53,881 bases of DNA from Bacteroidales bacterium UBA4772 (GCA_002403305.1 DHHM01000024.1:1-53881), one strand, 5' to 3'. Shown: positions 43,072 to 52,584, counted from the stretch's first letter. Numbers and translations are program-made. The notes: generated from the letters alone by a model not told the origin.

Positions 43072-46068
43072 ATGAAGAGATCTCTACCCCTTTACACATT
43101 GCTGTCTGTAATACTTTTCACTGCACTGTCGTTGCAGAGTGTTTACTCACAGCCCCTCCTGGTCGAAAACTTCGATTATTCTGCCGGAACCTTGCTCACC
43201 GATGTTGGATGGACGGCACACTCAGGATCAGGGACCAATTCAATTGATGTCGTCGTTCCAGGCCTGACATTCACCGGCTATCCGCTTTCAGATATTGGAG
43301 GTGCAGCTAACGCTGATAACAACGGAGAAGACATTCATAAGACATTCCCGGTCCAGAACTCCGGCACTGTTTATGCTGCCTTCATGGTGAAAGTGGATGG
43401 ATCCGAAGATGGATATTTCATGCATATTGGCGGAGACCCCATAGGTTCTACTTATAGGGGAAAACTATTTATGATCGGAACAGCTTCTCCGTTTAATTTC
43501 GGAATGTCTGTCGGAATAAACACAGCCACTCCCGTAACTGGCGGTTCATACACCTCTGGAACAACGTATCTTTTTGTGCTCAAATATGAGATTATCGAGG
43601 GTACAAACAATGATATCATCAGCCTGTTTATTATACCTGGAGATGTTCCAGCAACAGAACCCACTGTTCCAACAATTGGACCGTTAACTGATGGTTCCCA
43701 GTCTGATATTAATCCGGCCTCCATTGGCATAAGACAGTTCGATCTCAATCAGAAAGTTACTGTTGATGGCATCCGCATAGCAACCTCCTGGACTGATGCC
43801 ATTACAGCTGAGTTTAGCCTTGAAGACAATTCTCCTCCAGTTTTCGCATCCGGATACCCGGCTGTTGCCAATATTGATGCCACCCAGGCTGACCTGGAGG
43901 TAAGTATGGACGAACCAGGGAAGGCATATTACGTGGTTATGCCTGACGGTGCCACCGCACCTACAGTCGCTGAAGTTGTTGCAGGCGTCGATTATGGCAC
44001 CGTAACCCTCGTTGCACACGGTACCGTTGATGTCACTGCCCCAGGAGGAACTTATTCAACCACGATAACAGGCCTGACGGACAAAACTAACTACGACATC
44101 TATGTCGTTGCCGAAGATGACGAGGATACGCCAAACCGTCAGACGGAAACCGTAATGGTGGACCTCTATACAATACGCCCGCCGGATGTTCTGCTTAATG
44201 CTGACTTCCAGACAACAGGATCCCTTGCCCCATTTACTGCGGTCAGCATAACAGGAGACCAGGAATGGTATCAGAGTTCAGGATATGCCAGGATTTCCGG
44301 GTACGTCTCCAGTACCAGTACTAACTTCGTGAATCTTGATTACCTTATTTCGCCAGCCATTAACCTCCTTGTCTCGGAAAACAACATGTTTAGCTTCCGT
44401 ACAATGAAAAACTACGACGGCCCTCCTCTTAAGGTAATGATCTCTTCGAACTTCAGCGGAAACTACACCGTTACTGACGTCAATGCAGCCACATGGACAG
44501 ACATCACATCCAACTTCAGTTTTTCAACAGGAACCTGGCAGTCAGTGAACTCCGGAGAATTTGATCTGTCAGCCTATACAGGCAATGTATATATTGCATT
44601 CGTTTATGAGTCAACTGCAGATGCATCTGCCACCTGGGAGGTCGATGACTTCAGAGTCACCGGCTATCTGCCTGCCGGCTCCGACGCCTCACTCGCCGAC
44701 CTGATGGTCGAAGGCACCACGATTGATGGATTTGATGCTGCTAAACTGTCCTACGAGATGATAATCGAGGCCTCGGTTACTGATCCTCCTGCAGTAACAT
44801 ACACAACCACCGACCCCACCGCAACGGCATTGGTCACCAATGCCACTGACCTGGCCGGCGACGCCGCAGCACGGACCACAACGGTGGTCGTTACTGCCGC
44901 CGAAGGCACAACAACGCAGACCTACAGCATCCTGTTCAACCCGATCATTGCCGTAGCTGACCTCGCGGCACTGCGCGCGGTTGACCCGGCAAACTATGAC
45001 AGGATCTACCAGGTCATCGGCGAGGTTGTAGTGTCAGGCGTTAACGACTCTCAGAGACACCAGAAATATGTGCAGGATGCCACAGCAGGAATAATTATTG
45101 ATGATGCCGGAGGGATAATAACCACTGCCTACAGTGTCGGCGACGGTATCACCGGACTTACCGGCTCCCTCTCCGAGTATAACAAACTGCTGCAGTTCCT
45201 TCCCTACCGTGATCCGGGAACAGCATCCTCGACTGCAAACACGCTCACACCGCAGGAGGTCACCGTGGCCGACTTCACCGCCAGCCAGGAGAGCTATGAA
45301 TCCGAGCTGGTGAAGATCATAGGGGTGACATTTGCTGACGCCGACGGTACGGCAGCCTTCCAGGAGAAGAAGAACTACAACATCAGCGTGGGAACTGACG
45401 TAACAATCCTGCGGACAATCTTCCTCGGAACAGATCTGAATGACAAGATCATCCCCTACAAGGCTGACGTGACCGGCATTGCAACCGTCTACAACGCTGA
45501 CGCCCAGCTTGCCCCGAGAAACTACGCCGATCTTGTTGTTTACTCCTCCGACGCCACCCTCAGCGATCTGAAGGTGAGCGGCACCACGGTCACGGGATTT
45601 GCTGCAGGCACCCTGACATATAACGTATCCCTGAGTGCGGGGACCACAACAGTGCCGACAGTCACCGCCACGCCTGCCGAAGCCGGCGCAACGGTGAATT
45701 TCACCCCGGCCACATCGCTCACAGGCGATGCTGCCGCCCGCACAACAACGGTTGAGGTTACCTCTCATGACCAGTCGGATGTTAAAACCTATACAGTGGT
45801 ATTTACCGTTGCCACAGGAATAGAGGATAATCTCAGCGGCAAGTTCAGGATCTATCCAGTCCCTGCCTATGAGGAGATTACTGCTGCCGGGCTCGACGGG
45901 GCGACGCTGATAGAGATCTTTGACGTAACCGGCAACAAGGTGGCTGCCGTCAGATGTGACGATGAGACCACAGTGAAGATACCGGTAGCACACCTCTCAC
46001 GCGGTCTCTATTTCATGAGGGTGACCACTCCGGGAGGCTTCGCGATGAAGAGATTCGTAAAGGAATAA
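43072..46068 (+). CDS. Type IX secreted multidomain surface protein with DUF5689/OB-like domain
   Basis: Protein of 998 aa, no enzyme motif seen. In order: signal peptide 1-27 (SVYSQ); a laminin-G/lectin-like beta-sandwich (about 28-240); a fibronectin III-like domain (about 250-365); a choice-of-anchor-J-like domain (about 370-535); a cadherin-like domain (about 540-630); a DUF5689/OB-like domain (about 635-815); a second cadherin-like domain (about 820-905); and a type A type IX sorting signal (about 917-998: FRIYPVPA, GLYFMRVTT, KRFVKE). The two cadherin-like domains share GDAAARTTTV. It should be exported by the PorU/PorV machinery and fixed to the surface. It ends at a strong terminator. 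Confidence 0.85.
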   Translation: MKRSLPLYTLLSVILFTALSLQSVYSQPLLVENFDYSAGTLLTDVGWTAHSGSGTNSIDVVVPGLTFTGYPLSDIGGAANADNNGEDIHKTFPVQNSGTVYAAFMVKVDGSEDGYFMHIGGDPIGSTYRGKLFMIGTASPFNFGMSVGINTATPVTGGSYTSGTTYLFVLKYEIIEGTNNDIISLFIIPGDVPATEPTVPTIGPLTDGSQSDINPASIGIRQFDLNQKVTVDGIRIATSWTDAITAEFSLEDNSPPVFASGYPAVANIDATQADLEVSMDEPGKAYYVVMPDGATAPTVAEVVAGVDYGTVTLVAHGTVDVTAPGGTYSTTITGLTDKTNYDIYVVAEDDEDTPNRQTETVMVDLYTIRPPDVLLNADFQTTGSLAPFTAVSITGDQEWYQSSGYARISGYVSSTSTNFVNLDYLISPAINLLVSENNMFSFRTMKNYDGPPLKVMISSNFSGNYTVTDVNAATWTDITSNFSFSTGTWQSVNSGEFDLSAYTGNVYIAFVYESTADASATWEVDDFRVTGYLPAGSDASLADLMVEGTTIDGFDAAKLSYEMIIEASVTDPPAVTYTTTDPTATALVTNATDLAGDAAARTTTVVVTAAEGTTTQTYSILFNPIIAVADLAALRAVDPANYDRIYQVIGEVVVSGVNDSQRHQKYVQDATAGIIIDDAGGIITTAYSVGDGITGLTGSLSEYNKLLQFLPYRDPGTASSTANTLTPQEVTVADFTASQESYESELVKIIGVTFADADGTAAFQEKKNYNISVGTDVTILRTIFLGTDLNDKIIPYKADVTGIATVYNADAQLAPRNYADLVVYSSDATLSDLKVSGTTVTGFAAGTLTYNVSLSAGTTTVPTVTATPAEAGATVNFTPATSLTGDAAARTTTVEVTSHDQSDVKTYTVVFTVATGIEDNLSGKFRIYPVPAYEEITAAGLDGATLIEIFDVTGNKVAAVRCDDETTVKIPVAHLSRGLYFMRVTTPGGFAMKRFVKE

Positions 46069-46095
46069 TCATTCACTAACTCTCACCTTACCTTG

Positions 46096-46127
46096 AAAAA
46101 CCGCTCCGGAAATCCGGGGCGGTTTTT
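46096..46127 (+). terminator. Intrinsic terminator after the type IX cargo gene
   Basis: AAAAACCGCTCCGG (46096-46109) pairs with CCGGGGCGGTTTTT (46114-46127), 14 pairs with one G-T wobble and a 4-base loop, ending in five Ts. The strongest terminator in the window; it works on both strands. Confidence 0.9.
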
Positions 46128-46174
46128 ATGTCTGCTATTGACTGTTGCCTTATAATTTACCATCTTCGCAGATT

Positions 46175-47080
46175 ATGTCTCGTCATCTCCTCCATAGATC
46201 CCTGTGGGTGCTTATCCTGGCACTGGCAACTGCTGCCGTCTCATGCCGCAGGGTCCCTGATCCGCCGTCGCCCGATGATACAAGCCTCTTCGCTGCATGC
46301 GTCATCCCCGGCAGCTCCGCCACCATAGACATCGTCACCTTCAACGTTCAGGGATTCCCCATGGCCGGATACACCAGCGTAACAGCACTGTCGGCCCTGG
46401 TCAAGGCCATTGACCCCGACGTTGTGGCACTTCAGGAGGTAGCCTCGGAGGCCGACTTCAATCGCCTGGTGAAACTGATGCCCGGCTGGACCGGCGCCTT
46501 CTACCCTATCAACAACGACGACTGGAACCTGGCATACCTTATAAAAAACAGTGAAATCGAAATTATTCCGGGTACGGTGCGTACACTCTTTGAAGATGAC
46601 TTCCGGGCTTTCCCACGACCTCCTTTTGAGATAATGGTGCGCCATAAAGCCTCCGCCAGGGAGTTGCTGCTGATAAACCTGCACCTGAAATGCTGCGGGG
46701 GTGCAGATAACGAAAGCCGCCGCCGTTCAGCATCAGAGCAGTTAAAGGAATATCTCGACGGGCAGAGAGCTGACGATGCCGTGGTGATGCTCGGCGATTA
46801 CAACGATGAGATCACGTCTGCCAGCCCTGCAGAAAACCCCTTCCTGAACTTCATTGATGATCCGGCAGACTACTCTTTTGCTGATATGGCCATCGCCACA
46901 GGAAGCCAGCTCTGGTGGTCATACCCCTCATGGCCAAGTCATATTGACCATATCCTGGTCACCGATGAACTCTCCGGCAACATAGATACAACTGTGGTGA
47001 TCAAAGCCAGTCCATGCTATCCCGATTACGGTGAGGTGCTGTCAGACCACAGGCCCGTAGGAATAAGAATCAATCCGTAA
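46175..47080 (+). CDS. Endonuclease/exonuclease/phosphatase family lipoprotein
   Basis: Exported EEP-fold enzyme of 301 aa. Lipobox AAVSC near residue 24. Catalytic motifs are complete: VTFNVQG (Asn), VALQEV (Glu), INLHLKC (His), LGDYNDE (Asp/Asn) and SDHRPVG (Asp/His). It should hydrolyse phosphodiester bonds at the cell surface or in the periplasm; nucleic acid is the likeliest substrate, but phosphoinositide- or sphingomyelinase-like activity cannot be excluded. ATG 46175 gives a proper lipoprotein signal; the frame from 46145 adds ten polar residues. Convergent with a second EEP gene. Confidence 0.85.
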   Translation: MSRHLLHRSLWVLILALATAAVSCRRVPDPPSPDDTSLFAACVIPGSSATIDIVTFNVQGFPMAGYTSVTALSALVKAIDPDVVALQEVASEADFNRLVKLMPGWTGAFYPINNDDWNLAYLIKNSEIEIIPGTVRTLFEDDFRAFPRPPFEIMVRHKASARELLLINLHLKCCGGADNESRRRSASEQLKEYLDGQRADDAVVMLGDYNDEITSASPAENPFLNFIDDPADYSFADMAIATGSQLWWSYPSWPSHIDHILVTDELSGNIDTTVVIKASPCYPDYGEVLSDHRPVGIRINP

Positions 47081-47108
47081 TACATTACAGTTAAACCGAG
47101 CGGTGGGG

Positions 47109-47140
47109 GAATACCTTACCGGCCGGTGGGAGTATCATTC
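47109..47140. terminator. Imperfect hairpin between the convergent EEP genes
   Basis: A perfect 10-bp palindrome ACCGGCCGGT (47118-47127) lies inside an outer, interrupted GAATAC/GTATcATTC pairing. There is no T-run. It may mark the end of both genes; weak call. Confidence 0.3.
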
Positions 47141-47157
47141 CGTAAGATTCAGCCTTA

Positions 47158-48210
47158 TTAACTGGCGGCAGCGTTGTTTCTCACTATGATGACATAGACC
47201 GGGAAGTGATCGCTGTAACCTCCCTGCCAGACCGTTCCGACAAATGAACGTAGCGGATAACCCTTGTACTGACCATCCTTCTGCACCAGGAATGAGGAGT
47301 TGAATACCCGGGCATGAAGGAACCTGTACGATGAATAATCGCCGCCAAGCAGTGACGGTGTAATGACTATCTGATCAAACAGGTTCACGCCGTCACGGTA
47401 ATAGAGTGACCCTATCCCCTTTCTGAATAGAGGGAACATGGTATTGAACAACTCTCCCTCCTTAAGCCTGTCAGGCTTCCCTGATGCCCTGAGGTGATTC
47501 CTCAAGCTCTCGTCAACAGGATCATCGTTGAAGTCGCCCATTACAAACACTTTGGCATCCCCATCAATAGCCAGGAGGCTGTCAACCATGCGCCGTGAGA
47601 GCTCCGCTGCGGCAATGCGGCGGGGACGACTGGTGAGCTCGCCGCCCGATCGGGAAGGCCAATGTCCAACTATGAAATGCATAGGTTCGCCGTCAAATAT
47701 CCCGGAGACAACCAGCTGATCACGGGTATATACCGGTTCTCCCTCCTCGTTAATAAGATCCAGCGACGGACTTGCCGAGGCGGTCACCCTGAAGAACCGC
47801 GGTCGGTACATCAACGCAACATCCACTCCCCTGCGGTCAGGAGAATCATAATGCACCACCTGGTAGTTGGACTCTTTCAGCAACGGATGCGCAGCAAGGT
47901 CCTCAAGCACGGAACGGTTCTCTATCTCGGAGACACCCAGCACTGCAGGACCCCCGCTCCAGCCGTCATCCTCACCTATCCTCGAGATGACAAGCGCCAT
48001 ATTGTCAAGCTTCTCCAGATACCTGCTGCCGGTCCATTTATTGGGCCCCTCCGGCGTGAACTCCTCGTCGAGAACCCCCTGAGTATCAATAGTGTCAAAC
48101 AGGTTCTCAAGATTGTAAAAGGCAATGAGCCCCGCCCTCACCTGCTGCTGTGCCCCGGCAACAGAAAAACATGCTGACAACAATATAATTATGAATATCC
48201 TTACCTTCAT
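47158..48210 (-). CDS. Secreted endonuclease/exonuclease/phosphatase family protein
   Basis: EEP-fold enzyme of 350 aa with a cleavable signal peptide (about 1-20, SVAGAQQ) and no lipobox. Motifs: AFYNLENLFD (Asn), GVSEIENRSVL (Glu), VGHWPSRSGG (His), MGDFNDDPVD and SDHFPVYV. The FYNLENLFDT start marks the Bacteroidota exported endonuclease/nuclease subfamily. It would be soluble in the periplasm. Divergent from the TonB-dependent receptor gene; TAAATTTG at 48237-48230 is its likely -7 box. Confidence 0.87.
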   Translation of the reverse strand: MKVRIFIIILLSACFSVAGAQQQVRAGLIAFYNLENLFDTIDTQGVLDEEFTPEGPNKWTGSRYLEKLDNMALVISRIGEDDGWSGGPAVLGVSEIENRSVLEDLAAHPLLKESNYQVVHYDSPDRRGVDVALMYRPRFFRVTASASPSLDLINEEGEPVYTRDQLVVSGIFDGEPMHFIVGHWPSRSGGELTSRPRRIAAAELSRRMVDSLLAIDGDAKVFVMGDFNDDPVDESLRNHLRASGKPDRLKEGELFNTMFPLFRKGIGSLYYRDGVNLFDQIVITPSLLGGDYSSYRFLHARVFNSSFLVQKDGQYKGYPLRSFVGTVWQGGYSDHFPVYVIIVRNNAAAS

Positions 48211-48229
48211 TTCTGAATAATTTAAAAAC

Positions 48230-48237
48230 CAAATTTA
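48230..48237 (-). promoter_or_regulatory. -7 box TAAATTTG before the secreted EEP gene
   Basis: Perfect TAnnTTTG on the minus strand, 19 bases before the ATG at 48210. No clear -33 element. Confidence 0.45.
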
Positions 48238-48332
48238 ACATTTTTACCCTCGTTGCCTCCTTTTCCTTCCAGTTTCCTCTCCGCTTTTGGACTTGCGACT
48301 TTCCTGCCCTCCGGCTCCGTCGGACGCAGTAC

Positions 48333-48387
48333 GAAGCCTTCTTAGACATCCGTAGTTTTAACGTAGGATGTGGCGGAGGAGGGAGAC
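48333..48387. repeat. Diverged single copy of the 69-bp element
   Basis: Aligned without gaps to the unit at 199-259, 40 of 55 bases match, from GAAGCCTTC through GTGGCG to GAC. It is flanked by related words GGACTTGCGACTTTCC (left) and GGACTTTCGACTCTGG (right), also seen inverted at 16670-16702. It lies in the 261-base gap between the EEP and receptor genes, which otherwise holds only their promoters. Confidence 0.6.
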
Positions 48388-48471
48388 CTTCGACATTCCG
48401 GACTTTCGACTCTGGCCTTTTGTCATCTCTTCGAAAAGCCTTATCTTTCAGCTCTTCCTTTCTTACTACAC

Positions 48472-51189
48472 ATGAAACATAACAGACTGATTATCTTAAT
48501 TTTACTGCTTGTCTTCTCCTGCGGCAGCATGGCTGCCCAGCAGGGTACCGTCAAAGGAACGATAACAGGCAAGAACAGCGGTACACCCCTGGCGGGGGCG
48601 CTGATAACCGATGCATCAGGAAGTGAACTGGGAAAGTCCGGCGTTGACGGCTCCTTTGCAGTCACGGTGAATGAGGGCAAACAGATGCTCTTCATCAACA
48701 TGACCGACTATGAACAGGCAATCGTCAGCGTCACGGTGACAGCCGGTAAGACAACCGAAATCGGGGCTGTGGCGCTCCCCGAAATGGCAGGCTTCATGAT
48801 GGACATAGGCTCCGTCAGTATCATGGAGGGTTTTTCCGAAGACGGCTTCGAGACACAGTCGATACAGGGTGTCCTCAGCGCTTCGGCAGATATCTTCATG
48901 AGCACGGCAGCATATACCTTCGGGCAGGTCATGTACAGGAACAGGGGTTATGACAATAACTACCAGAATGTAAGCCTTAACGGATTCGTAGTCAATGATA
49001 TAGAATCTGGCGCACCCTACTGGTCGAACTGGGGCGGACTGAACGACGTCATGCGCAGCTCCATGGTCAGCTCCGGACCGGAACCTATCGGCTTCCTCTT
49101 TGAACCGGTAGGCGGTGCCACACGCATCAACACCAGGGCATCGGAATACCGGTCAGGCATCCGAGCTGTCTATTCCCGCTCGAACCGCACCTATCCCAAC
49201 AGGGCAATGCTGACCTACAGCACCGGACTGCTGAACAGTAACTGGGCCGTGACCGGAAGCTACTCAAGACGGTGGGGTGAGCAAGGCTACAAGGAGGGCA
49301 CCTTCTATGACGCCAACTCCTTCTTCCTGTCGGTGGAGAAGAAGATCAACAGTCGTCACAGCCTGAACCTGACCGCCCTGGATGCAATGTACCGGAGAGG
49401 TGTCGGCGGAGGCGCCACACAGGAGGTCTATGATCTCGCCGGTGACAACTACTATAATCCCTATTGGGGTTACCAGGACGGTGAGGTACGCAGTGCACGC
49501 GTCAGAAGCAGCAACAAGCCGCTGCTGACCCTCGCCCACATCTGGAAACCATCGGATAAACTCGACATACAGACGACAGCCGGCTACTGGTTCGGGAAGG
49601 GCGGATATACAGCCCTCAACTGGTATGACGTGCTGGATCCCAGACCCGATTACTACCGCAAACTACCCGGATATTTCTATGATGAATCGGATATAGACCG
49701 CATTACCGATGCCTGGCAGTCCGATCCGTCGGTCAGCCATATCGACTGGGACCATTTTTATTTCGCCAACAGGAAGAATATTTACACTGTATACAATGAA
49801 GGGGGAGTTGAAGGCAACAGTCTCACCGGCAACCGCTCAAAGTATATCATCGAAGACCGGCGCAACGACCTCTCTCAATTCCAGTTCAACAGCCGGGCTT
49901 CGTGGGACATTAGTACAGGACTGAACCTCACCGGGGGGTTGCTGATTGATATCTACCGGGGGCACAACTTCAACGTGATAAGCGATCTGCTCGGGGGCGA
50001 CTACTGGCTTGATGTTGACCAGTTTGCCGAAAGGGATTATCCCAACAATCCTGAAGCCTATCAGAACGACCTGAACAATCCTGACAACGCCGTCACCGAG
50101 GGTGAGACATTCGGGAACAGCTATTATGCCTTTCAGCGTGGCGCCACCCTCTGGGGAACAGGCACATATACCGGCAACCGCTACAAGCTCTGTCTCAGCG
50201 CCCACGCAAGATATACGGCCATGTGGCGAGAGGGACTGATGCGCAAGGGACTTTTTCCCGATAACTCATTCGGAGAGTCGGACAGACTCGATTTTCCGAC
50301 CTGGGGTGTCAAGGCAGGTGGCGACTACCGCTTCACAGGCCGCCACATGATAATATTCAACACCCTCATAACCACCAATCCCCCGCTCTTCAGAAACAGC
50401 TTCCTCTCACCCCGCACCCGTAATACGCACACACCCGAGCTGCGCGAAGAGATGATATTCTCCGGTGATGTGAGCTACGTGCTCCGTTCACCCGTGGTGA
50501 CAGGAAGGGTGACAGCCTACTACACACGATTCATGAACCAGACCGAGGTGACAAGCTTCTACCACGACGAGTGGAGGACGCTTGTCAACTATGCCATGAC
50601 AGGCATCGACAAGGAGAACTACGGAATCGAAGCGGGTGCAGAGATAGGCCTCACCTCCGAATTGACGGTAAACGCCGTGGCATCGCTGGGACAGTACCTC
50701 TGGATCAGCAATCCCGACATCACCATCACTCAGGACAACAACAGCCAGGTACTCAGTAAGGAGGAGGTATGGATACAGTACTTCAGGCAGAGTGGCACAC
50801 CGCAGACTGCCCTGGCACTGGGTATCGAATACAACTCCTCAAGGTTCTGGTGGGCGGGCATCACCGGCAGCTACTATGACAACATCTACCTTGATTTCAA
50901 TCCTGTCACACGCACTAAAGACGACACCGGATACTACCCCAACTGGGACTACCAGCAGAAGGCTGACCCCGGATTCCTGGTAGACATCTTCGTCGGCAAG
51001 TCATGGAGGATTGACGATGTATACGTTACCCTGAGCGCCAATCTCAGCAATGTCCTTGATAACCGTACCGTGATCACGGGAGGTTACGAACAGTACCGCT
51101 ATGACCCTGAAAGGCCTGACCTGTTCCAGCCGCGGGTCTATTACGCCAACGGCTTTAACTACTTCATTAATCTCAGTATCAGGTACTAA
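48472..51189 (+). CDS. TonB-dependent receptor with carboxypeptidase-like regulatory domain
   Basis: Outer-membrane transporter of 905 aa. Signal peptide about 1-22 (GSMAAQ), then a carboxypeptidase-like beta-sandwich (about 25-105: GTVKGTITG, LAGALITDASG). A plug-like region (about 110-240) is followed by a beta-barrel to the C-terminal FINLSIRY. It lacks an extended SusC-type N-terminus and no SusD gene follows. ATG 48472 is chosen because the frame from 48370 reads through the repeat element and lacks a signal at its start. Two DUF5689-type lipoprotein genes follow at once, and two EEP enzymes lie upstream. The imported ligand may be a nucleic-acid product. Confidence 0.87.
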   Translation: MKHNRLIILILLLVFSCGSMAAQQGTVKGTITGKNSGTPLAGALITDASGSELGKSGVDGSFAVTVNEGKQMLFINMTDYEQAIVSVTVTAGKTTEIGAVALPEMAGFMMDIGSVSIMEGFSEDGFETQSIQGVLSASADIFMSTAAYTFGQVMYRNRGYDNNYQNVSLNGFVVNDIESGAPYWSNWGGLNDVMRSSMVSSGPEPIGFLFEPVGGATRINTRASEYRSGIRAVYSRSNRTYPNRAMLTYSTGLLNSNWAVTGSYSRRWGEQGYKEGTFYDANSFFLSVEKKINSRHSLNLTALDAMYRRGVGGGATQEVYDLAGDNYYNPYWGYQDGEVRSARVRSSNKPLLTLAHIWKPSDKLDIQTTAGYWFGKGGYTALNWYDVLDPRPDYYRKLPGYFYDESDIDRITDAWQSDPSVSHIDWDHFYFANRKNIYTVYNEGGVEGNSLTGNRSKYIIEDRRNDLSQFQFNSRASWDISTGLNLTGGLLIDIYRGHNFNVISDLLGGDYWLDVDQFAERDYPNNPEAYQNDLNNPDNAVTEGETFGNSYYAFQRGATLWGTGTYTGNRYKLCLSAHARYTAMWREGLMRKGLFPDNSFGESDRLDFPTWGVKAGGDYRFTGRHMIIFNTLITTNPPLFRNSFLSPRTRNTHTPELREEMIFSGDVSYVLRSPVVTGRVTAYYTRFMNQTEVTSFYHDEWRTLVNYAMTGIDKENYGIEAGAEIGLTSELTVNAVASLGQYLWISNPDITITQDNNSQVLSKEEVWIQYFRQSGTPQTALALGIEYNSSRFWWAGITGSYYDNIYLDFNPVTRTKDDTGYYPNWDYQQKADPGFLVDIFVGKSWRIDDVYVTLSANLSNVLDNRTVITGGYEQYRYDPERPDLFQPRVYYANGFNYFINLSIRY

Positions 51190-51195
51190 AAAATG

Positions 51196-51202
51196 AAGGA
51201 GG
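51196..51202 (+). promoter_or_regulatory. Full Shine-Dalgarno AAGGAGG deciding the next start
   Basis: AAGGAGG is a complete anti-SD match, 8 bases before ATG 51211. An earlier in-frame ATG at 51193 would place the motif inside the gene. Strong SD sequences are unusual in this phylum. Confidence 0.6.
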
Positions 51203-51210
51203 AACAGATC

Positions 51211-52575
51211 ATGGAAAAAATCAGACGGATATACAGACTTACTGCAGTTGTGGCCCTGTTGCTTCTTGCGGTTTCATGCAGCGACAATAACGAAACACCG
51301 CCCCCGGAAAAGGCGTTTGTTCCCGGGGAGATAGTGACCGTACAGCAGGTCAGGGCGCTTTACGCCGATCAGTTGGCCATATCAGACTACACGCAGCGTC
51401 ATCCCGTGGAGATTGTGAACGACTGGGCATTGCGCGGAATTATTACCGCCAGCGACAAGGAGGACGGCAACTTCTACAAGGAAGCTTACATTGAGGATGC
51501 CACCGGCGGGCTGAGACTGGTTTTTGAAGCCACCAGCGGACTCTATATCGGAGACTCGGTCATCGTCAACGTAAAAGGACTGTGGCTTGGTGACTACGGC
51601 AACTTCTGGCAGCTGGGCGGCGTGCCGTATTACCAGGAGGACGGCACCGTAAGGGTCGGAGGAATGAATATGGACAAGCAATGTCTGAAGATGTCCATAG
51701 ACAATCCCACCTACCCGGCAGCGGTGACTATAACCCAGGCCAGGAGCAGTGCTTACCTCGGACGACTGGTGAGGCTTAACGGGGTGCAGTTCACCGATGC
51801 CATGATGGGGCAAACATGGGCCAATGCGGTTGAGCAGGTGACAGAGAACAGGACGCTGGAGGACTGTAACGACAAGACCATTATTGTGCGTACCAGCGGC
51901 TACTCCGCAGCCGCCGGAGAGCTGCTTCCGTCAGGAAACGGTTCAATCACCGGTATAGTAACAATCTTCAACGGAACCTACCAGTTCCTGGTCCGCGATT
52001 TTGACGAGGTGGAGATGACCGGCACCAGGTGCGGAGTGGTGGAACAGCCCCTGGGCACCCCTGTCGAGACCCTCAGCGAGGACTTTGAGAGCTTCGGCGA
52101 TGATGATGATATCTACATCAGCGGATGGCAGAACATCCCCACTGCCGGCGGCCGTATATGGCTCGCCCAGGTTTATAGCGGCAACAGCTATGCACAGGCT
52201 ACGGGATATTACTCCAACCTCGCCTCAATGGTTACCTGGCTTATCACAAGACCGGTAACTATCTCATCGCAGAAGGTGCTCACCTTCCTGACGGCCAAAG
52301 CCTACTGGACACATACCGGGACCAACTTCCCCATGGAGGTTCTCGTCTCAACCGACTATAACGGTAACGACATTTCTGCTGCAACATGGACTCCCCTGAC
52401 GGCTGTATTGGCTCAGAAGAGCGATCCGGACCACACATTCATTAATTCAGGAAACGTCAACCTGCCTGTTGCTGCCGGAAAATCGGCCGTGATTGCGTTT
52501 AAATACACGGGCAGCAACACTGAAAGCACATCCTACCGCATTGATAACATCGCTGTTACGGCAGCAGGGAAATAA
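51211..52575 (+). CDS. DUF5689-type surface lipoprotein A
   Basis: Lipoprotein of 454 aa (lipobox LAVSC, Cys near 23). The DUF5689/OB-like domain (about 35-275) shows LRGIITASD, AYIEDATGGLRL, GDSVIVNVKGL and GNGSITGIVTIFNGTYQFLV. A choice-of-anchor-J-like jelly roll follows (about 285-454: LSEDFESFGD, WLITRPVTIS, YRIDNIAV). It should face the periplasm or the cell surface beside the receptor encoded just upstream, perhaps as its ligand-binding partner. Lipoprotein B follows 9 bases later and has the same layout. The start is fixed by a full SD. Confidence 0.8.
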   Translation: MEKIRRIYRLTAVVALLLLAVSCSDNNETPPPEKAFVPGEIVTVQQVRALYADQLAISDYTQRHPVEIVNDWALRGIITASDKEDGNFYKEAYIEDATGGLRLVFEATSGLYIGDSVIVNVKGLWLGDYGNFWQLGGVPYYQEDGTVRVGGMNMDKQCLKMSIDNPTYPAAVTITQARSSAYLGRLVRLNGVQFTDAMMGQTWANAVEQVTENRTLEDCNDKTIIVRTSGYSAAAGELLPSGNGSITGIVTIFNGTYQFLVRDFDEVEMTGTRCGVVEQPLGTPVETLSEDFESFGDDDDIYISGWQNIPTAGGRIWLAQVYSGNSYAQATGYYSNLASMVTWLITRPVTISSQKVLTFLTAKAYWTHTGTNFPMEVLVSTDYNGNDISAATWTPLTAVLAQKSDPDHTFINSGNVNLPVAAGKSAVIAFKYTGSNTESTSYRIDNIAVTAAGK

Positions 52576-52584
52576 TATCCGGAT

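Noticed and set aside
45034..45993. 319-codon minus-strand frame inside the type IX cargo gene
   Set aside because: Cysteine- and glycine-rich translation with no domain or signal; the plus-strand reading has clear OB-like and sorting domains.
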